A DNA stretch of 45,945 nucleotides from a virus: the IMG/VR virus record IMGVR_UViG_3300036766_000522, positions 1 to 45,945 of that record. One strand, written 5' to 3'. Within the stretch, counting starts at the first letter, position 1. Each line of letters begins with the position of its first letter. Below are positions 9,701-16,480 of the stretch, piece after piece. A model generated the notes under the pieces. The model made no database searches, was not told the DNA's origin, and was given only the letters and a program-made list of their open reading frames with translations. The position numbers and the translations under genes were made by a program.

Positions 9701-11028
9701 GTCGTCGAGACCTTGGCCGGGATGACCGAGGTATCGGTGAACGCCAAGCAGGGCGCCAGCCACATCTTGTCATCCACCAAAAGGCCCGTGATCTGCGCCT
9801 TGTCGAACGGCACACCACCGGTCGAAGTGGAGCCTGCTGCGACAACGAAGCTCGTACCCCAGTGAACGATCGAAACGTCCGGACTCGGGTTCGAGATGAC
9901 GAAGTCGGCACCCGAGATGTAGTCGGCGCGGTTCGGCGAGATACCCGCTCGAATGACTGTCGTGACGAGCTGGTTGGGCAGGTAGTCGAACGTGTCCTGC
10001 CACGTGTTCGCGAAGTACTGCACCGTGACCGTCGAACCAAGCGGAGGTGCCGACGGAAGAGTCACGAGACCGTTCGTGCCATCGAGGGCCGACGGAACGA
10101 TCTGCGTACCGCTGACTTTGACGACGACCTTCGAGGTGTCTGTGGTCGTGATACCGCCGCCGGACCCGTCCACGATGGGGCGGTTATAAACGCGGAAGAC
10201 CGCGTTCCGGTTTGTTGCCGTGTTCGCAGTCCACCCGAGCGGCCCGTTGGCGCTACCCGTTCCGATGACGATCGAGATCGGAGCAGTGAGCAGGACGTGA
10301 TCCAAACCGTCGTTGTCCGTGAAGACCGACGTACCGAGGTTGGAAATCGCCGCTGCATCGATCGCCGCTTTGACACCAGCGGCAGTGAGGGAACCTTGCG
10401 GAAGAACCACCGAGTAGCTCGTGCCACCCACCGAGAGCGCGAACAGGTCGTTCGAACCCGTTGTGATGGCGAAGGGTGCCACACCAGGGCTCGTGAGCTG
10501 TGCCGGGGTGGACGTGACCTGATCCGAAAGGTCGTCCGTGAAAGCCGTGTCTCCACGGTGGAAGAAGTACGTGCAGCGCACGACGTCTGTGGGCTGCGTC
10601 GGGACCTGAAGGGTCACGACACCCGACTGCCCGTTGACCAGCGAGACAGCGACAGGGATGCCGCCGACCGTCACCGTCACGGTGCGGGGGTTGTTCGTGA
10701 TTCGACCGAACCCTTGGCCATCGACGATCGGGATGTTCCGCACTCGGAACTGCGTCCGAGTGCCATCCTGCGCCCCGAGGATGAGGTGCTGAGGGTTGGT
10801 GGAGTCCACGACCCAGGACAGCGACACATCTTCTGCCGTGATCTGCTGGTCGATGTCAGCCGAAGAACCACGGACCAACTCGATGTTGTCCTGTTCGAGT
10901 TCTTCTTGCCCCACGCCAATGACAATGGGGATGCGAAGCCCCGCCACGACATTGGCGACGTTTGCTTCCGTCAGGGTGCGCGTGTAGACACCGGGCGGCA
11001 CGTAAGTGATGAAGGGCCCCAACGCCAT
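6778..11028 (-). CDS. Phage tail sheath protein, greatly enlarged
   Basis: This forms the contractile sheath around the tail tube. The N-terminus has the sheath signature YVPPGVYTR (9-17). The C-terminal 400 residues have the conserved sheath core: SNRIVAFYPDSAV, a Pro-Tyr-Thr-Arg-Arg-Arg stretch, KGITILEDLSQLVRIRQGLTTN and the C-terminal strands. At 1416 residues it is two to three times the usual 400-700. The extra length includes beta-rich modules that repeat. Module A (about 93-170 and 277-354) has PIVDG, a TV.G strand and YF. Module B (about 184-270, again about 790-885, weaker about 680-780) has NDil.v.V.G..Y.V.LP.G followed by a helix and LGft. These probably decorate the sheath exterior. 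It starts at ATG 11028 after GAGGAAG and is followed by a strong terminator. Confidence 0.93.
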   Translation of the reverse strand: MALGPFITYVPPGVYTRTLTEANVANVVAGLRIPIVIGVGQEELEQDNIELVRGSSADIDQQITAEDVSLSWVVDSTNPQHLILGAQDGTRTQFRVRNIPIVDGQGFGRITNNPRTVTVTVGGIPVAVSLVNGQSGVVTLQVPTQPTDVVRCTYFFHRGDTAFTDDLSDQVTSTPAQLTSPGVAPFAITTGSNDLFALSVGGTSYSVVLPQGSLTAAGVKAAIDAAAISNLGTSVFTDNDGLDHVLLTAPISIVIGTGSANGPLGWTANTATNRNAVFRVYNRPIVDGSGGGITTTDTSKVVVKVSGTQIVPSALDGTNGLVTLPSAPPLGSTVTVQYFANTWQDTFDYLPNQLVTTVIRAGISPNRADYISGADFVISNPSPDVSIVHWGTSFVVAAGSTSTGGVPFDKAQITGLLVDDKMWLAPCLAFTDTSVIPAKVSTTDFFLPEVPTTGNGRDTTLGLTLYQSVTNGRQDLTTNRPDLIVARVGRTLRDALGRPAAKVIAVDGTNRRITLKDPLPPDWTVFATFFYSRIEDDTYIFTNTVPGPVGSGQYTVFSGIQNKNLLQVRFGTKSGLAQTVQWPRGVETIPDALHTGAGAAVSELVTVTFGSSPATNAVFTNRNPESYSFFSPYSATWTQKFNAATITANLNTAAPAIVVSGHVTPIQSGPDAGKINVQVGANVLNINVDGVVYPVTLTTGNQTATFIIGQINAVLLLNGVAAFLQIGPATGDYIFTITSATTPGALPGGFDSVSSVRINQGTGEATLGFRTFQSALGTPGAINKAATLLGSLAGPFNITNGLNDILKVRVNGVDYQVQLPAGAAVTAAAVVGAINAVPGLAPATASVGTLTNLNKVRLTSQVNDSTSAILILDGTANAVLGFTQNQAASQVLVTSQEIVDVLMATAGFTTDGFCYVDLINGQNYITFESITVGAATSSVGFANAANSAFNTTTGIGITPGTDGDNGEDAQQNYAVTSNNPAGSVGTGIPGQTYTDSRTGLRFTVLPASTGSYSPAGSFTLSVSPTFLVDPSRPWYAIGGLETTVSNTVGVFPNDTGTVQTFNPAGVEPAIGDFYYISYQFLKQDFSAQLYRQLKTIEANFGVVSATNRVSLAAYLAILNGALIVGIKQVLKVPNTNQASDSSFITAIQDLAMPLPGNIKPDIIVPLATSTAVYAFLTQHCETQSLPQNQAERMGFIGFASGTTPTTAQAVAQALVSNRIVAFYPDSAVITLTDELGNAFESLVDGSFFAAAVSGAVVSPTVDVATPYTRRRIQGFTRIPRVLDPIEANQTAVKGITILEDLSQLVRIRQGLTTNMASVLTRLPTVTQIADFVQQQSRQALDNFVGTKFLAGRTNEVNVTMTSLFKQLILAEIIGAFTGISSAIDPSDPTVLNFEAFYQPIFPLLYLVLTFNLRARI

Positions 11029-11130
11029 GATCTTCCTCAGCTTTTTGGAATCAGGTTGTCTGGATCTGGGTCTTCATTACGGCAGCTTCTGGTCTGGATT
11101 GAGATCTGGGCCTTACACGTTGTCCGCTGC

Positions 11131-11142
11131 ACAAGAGGAAAA
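11131..11142 (-). promoter_or_regulatory. 12-base intergenic motif, copy 2
   Basis: TTTTCCTCTTGT on the minus strand, about 100 bases before the sheath start. It is identical to the copy before the helicase (6650-6661). A partial copy (TCTCTTGT) lies at 11203-11210. Function unknown; a promoter-associated element is one possibility. Confidence 0.25.
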
Positions 11143-11161
11143 CTCAGTCGACAGACATTCT

Positions 11162-11183
11162 CGTTCCTCAACGGCCAGGAACG
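11162..11183 (-). other. Hairpin in the sheath leader
   Basis: A 7-base inverted repeat (CGTTCCT at 11162-11168, AGGAACG at 11177-11183) with an 8-base loop. It lies in the 183-base gap between the zinc-ribbon gene and the sheath gene. There is no following T-run, so a terminator is unlikely. It may be a leader structure or an operator. The rest of the gap holds no gene I can support. Confidence 0.35.
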
Positions 11184-11211
11184 TGGCTCGGCAGCACCAA
11201 ACACAAGAGAA

Positions 11212-11661
11212 CTAGCGATTACCTCTAGCCTCCTTCGCGGTTCGCATGGCTTCGATCGCTTTCTTCGCCGTTGTCCGTCGAACCTGTCGTCCTGCGGCAC
11301 TCATTGCCTCATATTCGACGAAAGAACCGTCCTTCGCCGTCCGACGAATGAGCGCAGGCGAGCCTCCGACCGCTCGTACCTGGTTCTTCACCACATCACG
11401 CTCCCGGTGCTGTTCCCACCGCTTGTCGGCGTCTTTCCCCACCGCTTGGTCGGCTGTCGGGTAGTCGTCCTTGTGGACGCCCGTGTTGCCAGGCAGCGCA
11501 CCAGCCTTCTCTTTGAAGTCGAAAGAGAAGCCTTCCATGACCCGAGGAGCCTGATCATGGCAGTTGGGGCATTCGTGAGAAATGTGGGTTCCGATCTTCA
11601 AAGTCCGATCGAAGCGAAGGTCACATCCCTCAGTCTGACATTCGAACGTATAGCGCGGCAT
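11212..11661 (-). CDS. FmdB-like zinc-ribbon protein
   Basis: The 149-residue protein begins with an FmdB-type zinc ribbon: MPRYTFECQTEGC with C8 and C13, then C31-P-N-C34. The first strand (Y-T-F-E-C) and the CPNC knuckle are typical of the family. The remainder is basic and helical, with KRWEQHRERDVVKNQ and a C-terminal KKAIEAMRTAKEARGNR. Such domains are common in small phage proteins and probably bind one zinc for folding or for contact with nucleic acid or protein. It lies between a structural gene and the tail sheath, so a role in tail assembly is possible but not shown. Confidence 0.8.
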   Translation of the reverse strand: MPRYTFECQTEGCDLRFDRTLKIGTHISHECPNCHDQAPRVMEGFSFDFKEKAGALPGNTGVHKDDYPTADQAVGKDADKRWEQHRERDVVKNQVRAVGGSPALIRRTAKDGSFVEYEAMSAAGRQVRRTTAKKAIEAMRTAKEARGNR

Positions 11662-11683
11662 CTGGGTCTCCGTCTGATTTGGG

Positions 11684-12838
11684 TTAGAGGATTCTTTCGA
11701 AGTTGTTGTTGCGTCCTGCCAGGATGGGAGCTGTCACGAAGAACAGACTGGAAGGGCCGTCTTTTGCGCCACTCTGCACGAGGTTCTGCGTGACCTTCGA
11801 GATCGTGAGTGGCATCGGAACATGGATCTCCCAATCCGCTCGAAGCTGGATCGAGAGCGACGCGTTGTAGTAATAGTTGTCAGCCGTCTCGTCGTAGACC
11901 TCTTCGGCTTCACCCCCCATCGAAATGTCGATGATCTCGATACCCTCGAACTCCAACTTGGGTTTCTTCTGCCCCCAGAGGTACATGATGGCGAGGTCGG
12001 CCACCTCTTCCATTTGGGTGGGATCCCTCGCGATGACATCGAGGTCGAAAGTAGCTTCGAACTTCCCCCCGAAAGCCTGTGCTGCATCCACCCGATCGGG
12101 ATAGATGCGAAGCGCCACCTTGTCTCCTTGCTTCCCACGTTTCCCAAATGCCAGGACAACCCCAGGGATCGTCTTGACGTCGGAAACGTTCCACTGCCAC
12201 AGGACCGGCCCGATGCTGGGCACTGGATAGAAGTAGTCCGCAGTGAGCACCGCGTTTGGTTCGAAACGTCCTATGATCTCGATAGAACCGTCGAGGTAAT
12301 CCGCCTTGTAGTCTACGTTCTCCGTCAGAAGCACACGACGGTTGAGGTAGATACGGAGCGTCCCTTGAAGAGGGATGTTCTCCAGTTGGGCTTGCCGTTC
12401 GATCCCAGATTGAAAACGAAGCAGGGCTTCATCGGTCGCTTCAAGCAGCGGATCAACAGCAAACGTTCCCGAGTCGTTGGCGTTTTCCGGGACCGTGAGA
12501 ATCTCAATGTAGTAGATGCCCGCGCGTGTTGGGAAAACCCCTTGGTTTGCCTGGATGGCGCCCGCATCTTCCCGCACCCATTCGAGAGGATACGCGGGCT
12601 CGCCCACGTAGGTGAGCATGACGTGGCTTTCGACCGTCCCCATGAAGTTGTCACCCGAAAGCGCCACCTTGTTGGCGTTCGAGCCTTTGACGACAATCCC
12701 AAATTGAGGCCGCTCGGTGAACGTGTACTTGTTCTGGATGAAGGGAACGATCTTGGAGTAGATCGGATGCTGCTGAAAGCTGTCTTGCAGCTCTAGAACA
12801 AGGCGCCGTTTGAGGGAGCTGATCAGATAGTAATACAT
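11684..12838 (-). CDS. Probable virion structural protein (neck/tail region)
   Basis: The 384-residue protein opens with MYYYLISSLKRRLVLELQDSF, an amphipathic helix, followed by beta-rich sequence with many short strands and acidic turns. No catalytic motif is visible. It lies directly upstream of the sheath operon segment and downstream of the capsid block, the place where neck, tail terminator or sheath-initiator proteins are normally encoded. I infer a neck or tail-completion role from position only. The start at ATG 12838 is separated by one base from the stop of the small cysteine-containing gene. Confidence 0.75.
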   Translation of the reverse strand: MYYYLISSLKRRLVLELQDSFQQHPIYSKIVPFIQNKYTFTERPQFGIVVKGSNANKVALSGDNFMGTVESHVMLTYVGEPAYPLEWVREDAGAIQANQGVFPTRAGIYYIEILTVPENANDSGTFAVDPLLEATDEALLRFQSGIERQAQLENIPLQGTLRIYLNRRVLLTENVDYKADYLDGSIEIIGRFEPNAVLTADYFYPVPSIGPVLWQWNVSDVKTIPGVVLAFGKRGKQGDKVALRIYPDRVDAAQAFGGKFEATFDLDVIARDPTQMEEVADLAIMYLWGQKKPKLEFEGIEIIDISMGGEAEEVYDETADNYYYNASLSIQLRADWEIHVPMPLTISKVTQNLVQSGAKDGPSSLFFVTAPILAGRNNNFERIL

Positions 12839-12839
12839 C

Positions 12840-13091
12840 TCACGCCTCCCTCAAGATAACTTCCCATGCGGTTGGGCAAGGAGATGCTGGAGTATCGGAG
12901 CAGAGACACTGCAAGACACGAGTCATCCGTAAAAACGAAGCAATTGAACTTCGTCTTCCATCGTCTTCTCCCCGTCCGAGCATCGCGTAGATCTCTTCAT
13001 TCAAAGCACTTTCGTCACGAGATGCTTGAACGATGCTGCCCAGGGCTGCGCTAGAAGCGTGATCCGCTCCGCATCGTGAGCAGCGGACCAT
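12840..13091 (-). CDS. Small CxxC-containing hypothetical protein
   Basis: An 83-residue frame from ATG 13091, three bases after the stop of the actin-like gene, ending one base before the next start. This tight fit between neighbours is the main support. It starts MVRCSRCGADH (C4, C7, H11), a half zinc knuckle, and has further cysteines in CLCSDTPASPCP near the C-terminus that might complete a site. The ribosome-binding site is weak: GAGGAG lies about 15 bases upstream. No known family. Confidence 0.5.
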   Translation of the reverse strand: MVRCSRCGADHASSAALGSIVQASRDESALNEEIYAMLGRGEDDGRRSSIASFLRMTRVLQCLCSDTPASPCPTAWEVILREA

Positions 13092-13094
13092 GAC

Positions 13095-14114
13095 TCAGCC
13101 CGCGTGCTCCTCGGAAGCAAGAACCAAGAGCCCCTCTGCAACAGCCGTCATCGGGTCGACCGCCATACGGATCTCCGAGATCGGGATCGGGAAGCCCTTT
13201 TTCTTGACGGTCTCGAACTCCTCTTTGAAGACATCGAGGAAGCCGCCCGCTTTGCTGGTCCCACCCGAGACGATGAACGGGATGGGATTCGGCAAGCTCA
13301 TGGACGACTGCACACGCCGGAATTGCACAGCGATGTTGTCGAGGCAGTAGCGAATGAGCGCACGGATGTAGAGAACGATGGCCTCTTCCTCACGCGTCTT
13401 GACAGCGCCTGCGAGGTTCACACCCTTCTCCTTGATCGAGCATACCCTGGCGGACGTCGAGTTGAGAGCTTTGGCCGCATGGGTGTCGATCCAGTCCCCA
13501 CCTCTGGCGAGCGCGAAGTCCATGCCCTTCACGGTCTCGTAGGCGAGAGCCACGTTGCACATGCCGGAGCCGAACGAGATGGCGAGCCCCGAGAAGTTCT
13601 CCTTGGCACACTGGCTGTAAACGATAGCCATCGCCTCATTCATCGGATGCGCCTTGTAGCGGTGCTCCGAAATGATTTTGCGGAAAATCTCTTGGTGGTA
13701 GATGACATCCTGTTCGGGATCATCGATCGGGGACGCAGGAACCGAGTAGAAACAATGCTCTCCCTCGACAAGAGGCTCCTTGAGCACCTGGAAGACGAGC
13801 AGCGAAAGAATCTCCTGCGCTTCAATCTCCCCCGCCGCGATGACACCCCGCTGAAGTGGACGACGAACCTCTCGCTTGAAGAGATTCGCCATGTTGAGGG
13901 CGGAGTCCCCAATGACGATGAGGTTGCCGTCTTTCTCGACGTAGTTGATCTTCGAGAGCCGAAGCGTCCGCTTGGCTTCGGCGTCGAGGTCGATGAAAGC
14001 GTCACGGATGCGATTGGTGATGACCTTGTCGCTCTCCGTGGTCCTTGCAGAAACGATGTTCATCGTGCCGACGTCGAGACCGACGCCCGGCTTGTACTTC
14101 GGGGTTTCGCTCAT
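13095..14114 (-). CDS. Actin-like ATPase fold protein (MreB/ParM/Hsp70 superfamily)
   Basis: About 339 residues from ATG 14114, six bases after GAGGA; ATG 14120 touches that site and is less likely. Superfamily motifs seen: phosphate-1 GLDVGTMNIVSA (12-23), connect-1 EAMAIVYS (160-167), a phosphate-2-like SFGSGMCNVAL (180-190), the adenosine loop VSGGTSKAGGF (282-292) and connect-2 MTAVAEGLL (322-330). The aspartate that normally opens phosphate-2 (DxGxGT) is serine here (S180), so ATP hydrolysis may be altered. By family it could polymerise into filaments for positioning DNA or capsids. It sits among head and tail genes rather than with a partition partner, and no ParR-like gene is beside it. 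Confidence 0.85.
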   Translation of the reverse strand: MSETPKYKPGVGLDVGTMNIVSARTTESDKVITNRIRDAFIDLDAEAKRTLRLSKINYVEKDGNLIVIGDSALNMANLFKREVRRPLQRGVIAAGEIEAQEILSLLVFQVLKEPLVEGEHCFYSVPASPIDDPEQDVIYHQEIFRKIISEHRYKAHPMNEAMAIVYSQCAKENFSGLAISFGSGMCNVALAYETVKGMDFALARGGDWIDTHAAKALNSTSARVCSIKEKGVNLAGAVKTREEEAIVLYIRALIRYCLDNIAVQFRRVQSSMSLPNPIPFIVSGGTSKAGGFLDVFKEEFETVKKKGFPIPISEIRMAVDPMTAVAEGLLVLASEEHAG

Positions 14115-14164
14115 TTTCATTCCTCTTCATTTTCGGACCTGACCGGCCCCGTTTGATCTGGGTT

Positions 14165-14968
14165 TCACTCAGCTTTCCAGTGGGATGTATTTGTCGTGTC
14201 CCGTCGATCGTAGCTGGAAGCTGTCTTTGCCTGAATCCGTTGCTTGAGAAGATAGACGTGCCCTTCGTGCTCGTCCGCGATGCCTTGAAGGAGGTTGTCG
14301 ATCCCATGGGAGAGCTGATTCTTCGCTTCGAGAGCCGAGTACACCAACTTCAAAGCGACGAGCGTCCGAAGCGTCGCCCGTAGCGAAAGAACGGGGTACG
14401 CATCCGACGACGGGTTCTCTCCCGCATCTCTGTAGAGACTCTGTACCACCATCGAGCAATGTTTGGCGAGCAGGATGGGGTGCGCCAAGATGTGATGGCC
14501 TGAACCAATCATCCGCTCGGCAACCTTGTCGATTTCTCCGAAGACACCGTTGTAGATACGGTCGAACAACAAGTGGTCGCCGTAATCCCCACGCGTCTGC
14601 CAGTGATGCGCCTGATGTACCACCGCTTCGGCTCGAATGAATGCGAGAAGACTCGCCATCTCACTCATCGGGGTCGGACCGAAGTCCGATCGGATGTGAT
14701 CCAAGACCGCTACGATCTCGGTCATCTCATCCGCAGCCATCTTTTGCACGAGCGGGCGAGCCGTATCCTTCACAGTCTTTCGGTCTGACGTTGAAGCCGT
14801 CGCCATACGGCCCTTCGATTCCGGAAGATATGGGGGACCGTGCTTGACATGGTCGTATTGAGTAGGATCCTGCCACAGAGCGTAGATCGACTCTTCGTGA
14901 AGACCTGAGTAGGGATCCTTCACGGGACCAGGCACCCCTGGTAGCGTGGTGTCGTCTTCGCCTGACAT
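14165..14968 (-). CDS. Dps-like ferritin protein
   Basis: About 267 residues from ATG 14968 (GGAAGG 7 bases upstream). After a 75-residue non-ferritin extension comes a four-helix ferritin-like region. All five residues of the Dps ferroxidase site (E. coli H51, H63, D67, D78, E82) have counterparts with one two-residue loop deletion: H122 in HHWQTRGDYGDHLLFD, H132, D136, then D147 and E151 in GEIDKVAERMIGSG. The last helix, LLQGIADEHEGHVYLLKQ, is also typical. Dps proteins oxidise and store iron, form 12-mers and often bind DNA. The extended N-terminus is longer than in bacterial Dps and could attach it to the particle. It overlaps no gene and lies between structural genes. Confidence 0.85.
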   Translation of the reverse strand: MSGEDDTTLPGVPGPVKDPYSGLHEESIYALWQDPTQYDHVKHGPPYLPESKGRMATASTSDRKTVKDTARPLVQKMAADEMTEIVAVLDHIRSDFGPTPMSEMASLLAFIRAEAVVHQAHHWQTRGDYGDHLLFDRIYNGVFGEIDKVAERMIGSGHHILAHPILLAKHCSMVVQSLYRDAGENPSSDAYPVLSLRATLRTLVALKLVYSALEAKNQLSHGIDNLLQGIADEHEGHVYLLKQRIQAKTASSYDRRDTTNTSHWKAE

Positions 14969-14970
14969 GA

Positions 14971-15300
14971 TCAGACCTTCCAATCGTCCGACGCGTGCTT
15001 CGTCTTCTTCTTGGGAGAGCCCGCCTTGGGACCAGGAGCGCCTGCCGGAGCCTGCATTTCCTCCTTCATCTCCTTGCCGACCGCTGGGATCGTGAGCTTC
15101 TCAGGCTTGGCCGAAAAGCTCTTACCACTGTAGGGCGAGCGAACGGTCATCTTCTTGGCGGGGAGATAGAACTCCTGCCCATCAGGATCCACGTACTTCC
15201 AAAGCAGAGGAGTGCTCCCAAGGCCCACGGGTTTCTTGGCCGCGATCTTCTCGTTGATCTCGTTGGTGGTGGCGAGCAGGTTGGCTTGGCGTGGGTGCAT
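14971..15300 (-). CDS. Hypothetical basic protein, 109 aa
   Basis: It starts at ATG 15300, ten bases after AGGAGG; an upstream TTG is too close to that site. An N-terminal helix (QANLLATTNEINEKIAAKK) is followed by a short beta-rich section (LLWKYVDPDGQEFYLPAKKMTVRSP, split by turns) and a disordered Lys/Pro/Ala tail with KAGSPKKKTKHASDDWKV. No family is recognised. The stop is two bases before the Dps-like start, so the two are probably translated together. Confidence 0.7.
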   Translation of the reverse strand: MHPRQANLLATTNEINEKIAAKKPVGLGSTPLLWKYVDPDGQEFYLPAKKMTVRSPYSGKSFSAKPEKLTIPAVGKEMKEEMQAPAGAPGPKAGSPKKKTKHASDDWKV

Positions 15301-15339
15301 GGAACGCAATCCTCCTTCTACGGGGGTCCGAAAAGGGGA

Positions 15340-15915
15340 CTATTGAGCCCCACTCTTACGTAGCTTCCGAAGAGTAGTGGTGGCGGTGTTGACTCCAGCC
15401 CCTGTGCTCTCTTCGGATGTCGTCGAGATCTGTACCTCAACGCCTTCCGGCTTGATCTGGGATGGGATGAACGTCGGGACTTCCCCCGATACAACTCCAG
15501 CCGAAACGACCCGTTCGTGCGAAGTTTCGGAAGAACTCGTTACGTGGCTCCCTACAACACCCCCGACCCGTAGAATCGCCAAGATATCGTCGAGCTTTGT
15601 CTGCTGCTCCTGTTCCTTCGTCAAAAGGATAGCCCGCAGCCGTGCAGTTTCTTCTGTCAAAGCCTTCACCTGAGCCCTGAGAGCCTCAGTTTCACTGGTG
15701 TCTACAGGACGGGGAGACACGGGGAAATTCCCGTTGGGTCCTGGATGCAGTTGGAAAACATACTTCTGGGAAATAGCTCGCCAAAGGTCTTTTGAGACAT
15801 GGGCCTTCCCTGCTGGGATCGTGACGTAATGCCCATGCGGGACTTCCATCCCAATGTCTTCCAAAAGGGTCGTCGGTCCCCCAAGGCCGAAAACCATGAT
15901 ATCGCCTGCGTTCAT
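15340..15915 (-). CDS. Hypothetical protein with coiled coil
   Basis: The 191-residue protein starts at ATG 15915, whose ATGA overlaps the previous stop. Residues 1-60 form a small beta-like domain with GHYVTIPAGKAHVSKDLWRA. A heptad-type coiled coil follows at about 75-110 (ALRAQVKALTEETARLRAIL). The last 60 residues are rich in Ser, Thr and Val and look unstructured. No enzyme motif is seen. Its place downstream of the neck candidate suggests a minor structural or assembly role. Confidence 0.65.
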   Translation of the reverse strand: MNAGDIMVFGLGGPTTLLEDIGMEVPHGHYVTIPAGKAHVSKDLWRAISQKYVFQLHPGPNGNFPVSPRPVDTSETEALRAQVKALTEETARLRAILLTKEQEQQTKLDDILAILRVGGVVGSHVTSSSETSHERVVSAGVVSGEVPTFIPSQIKPEGVEVQISTTSEESTGAGVNTATTTLRKLRKSGAQ

Positions 15916-16445
15916 CGGAGTGCCTGAGCGAGCTGACGACGGATTTGTCCCGCGAGATGCTTCTTCATGAACTCACGAGCTTCTTCCCGAGCCCGATCAT
16001 AGAAGTGGCTCTTTTGCCGACCTGGGTGAACCCACTTGCCGTTCGCAAGGGATTTGGCCGTAGCTGATCGGAAAATGACTTTCCCTGACTCGGTGATGAT
16101 TGGGATCGGATGCTTCGCCTTGGCAAGCCACATCATCGATCCACTTCGTTGCCCTTCAACGAGGGGTTTCCATGCCGGGTGCTTCGCGATGATGATGAGA
16201 CTTGACGCTCCTACCTTGATAGTAAGCGCCTGCGAAAGAGCCTTCTTGGCGGCCTCAGAAAAGGTCTCCTGAGTGAGCCCTTTGCGCATTCGTTTGAGCA
16301 TCTCAGCCTTGAGCTTCCTCAAGGCGACCATGGGGTCTACGAGATCAGCGAAGTCACGAGCCAAAGGCTTGAGATAGACGGAATCTATCCGCACTTTCGG
16401 TGCGACCTGCCTCGAACTCTGCTGAGGAATCAGGGGGAGAGGCAT
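15912..16445 (-). CDS. Possible HK97 gp10-like tail-completion protein
   Basis: The 177-residue protein is basic and helical, with a central WVHPGRQKSHFYDRAREEA (about 145-163). A His-Pro-Gly followed by an aromatic residue and a helix of this kind is typical of HK97 gp10-like neck/tail-terminator proteins, whose usual length (110-180) also fits. The first 90 residues are helix-rich (LRKLKAEMLKRMRKGL). Position after the capsid gene supports a head-tail connector or tail-completion role. The family match is by short motif only. Confidence 0.5.
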   Translation of the reverse strand: MPLPLIPQQSSRQVAPKVRIDSVYLKPLARDFADLVDPMVALRKLKAEMLKRMRKGLTQETFSEAAKKALSQALTIKVGASSLIIIAKHPAWKPLVEGQRSGSMMWLAKAKHPIPIITESGKVIFRSATAKSLANGKWVHPGRQKSHFYDRAREEAREFMKKHLAGQIRRQLAQALR

Positions 16446-16480
16446 CCGTAGGTAGCTTTTCCACGAAAAGAAAAGGCGAG

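Noticed and set aside
11162-11183. Hairpin as a terminator before the sheath gene
   Set aside because: Only 7 bases of stem and no T-run on either side.
8341-11793. 1150-codon open frame on the plus strand
   Set aside because: It is the exact antisense of the tail sheath and following genes; its product is Arg/Asp-rich with no domain, as expected of an opposite-strand shadow in GC-rich DNA.
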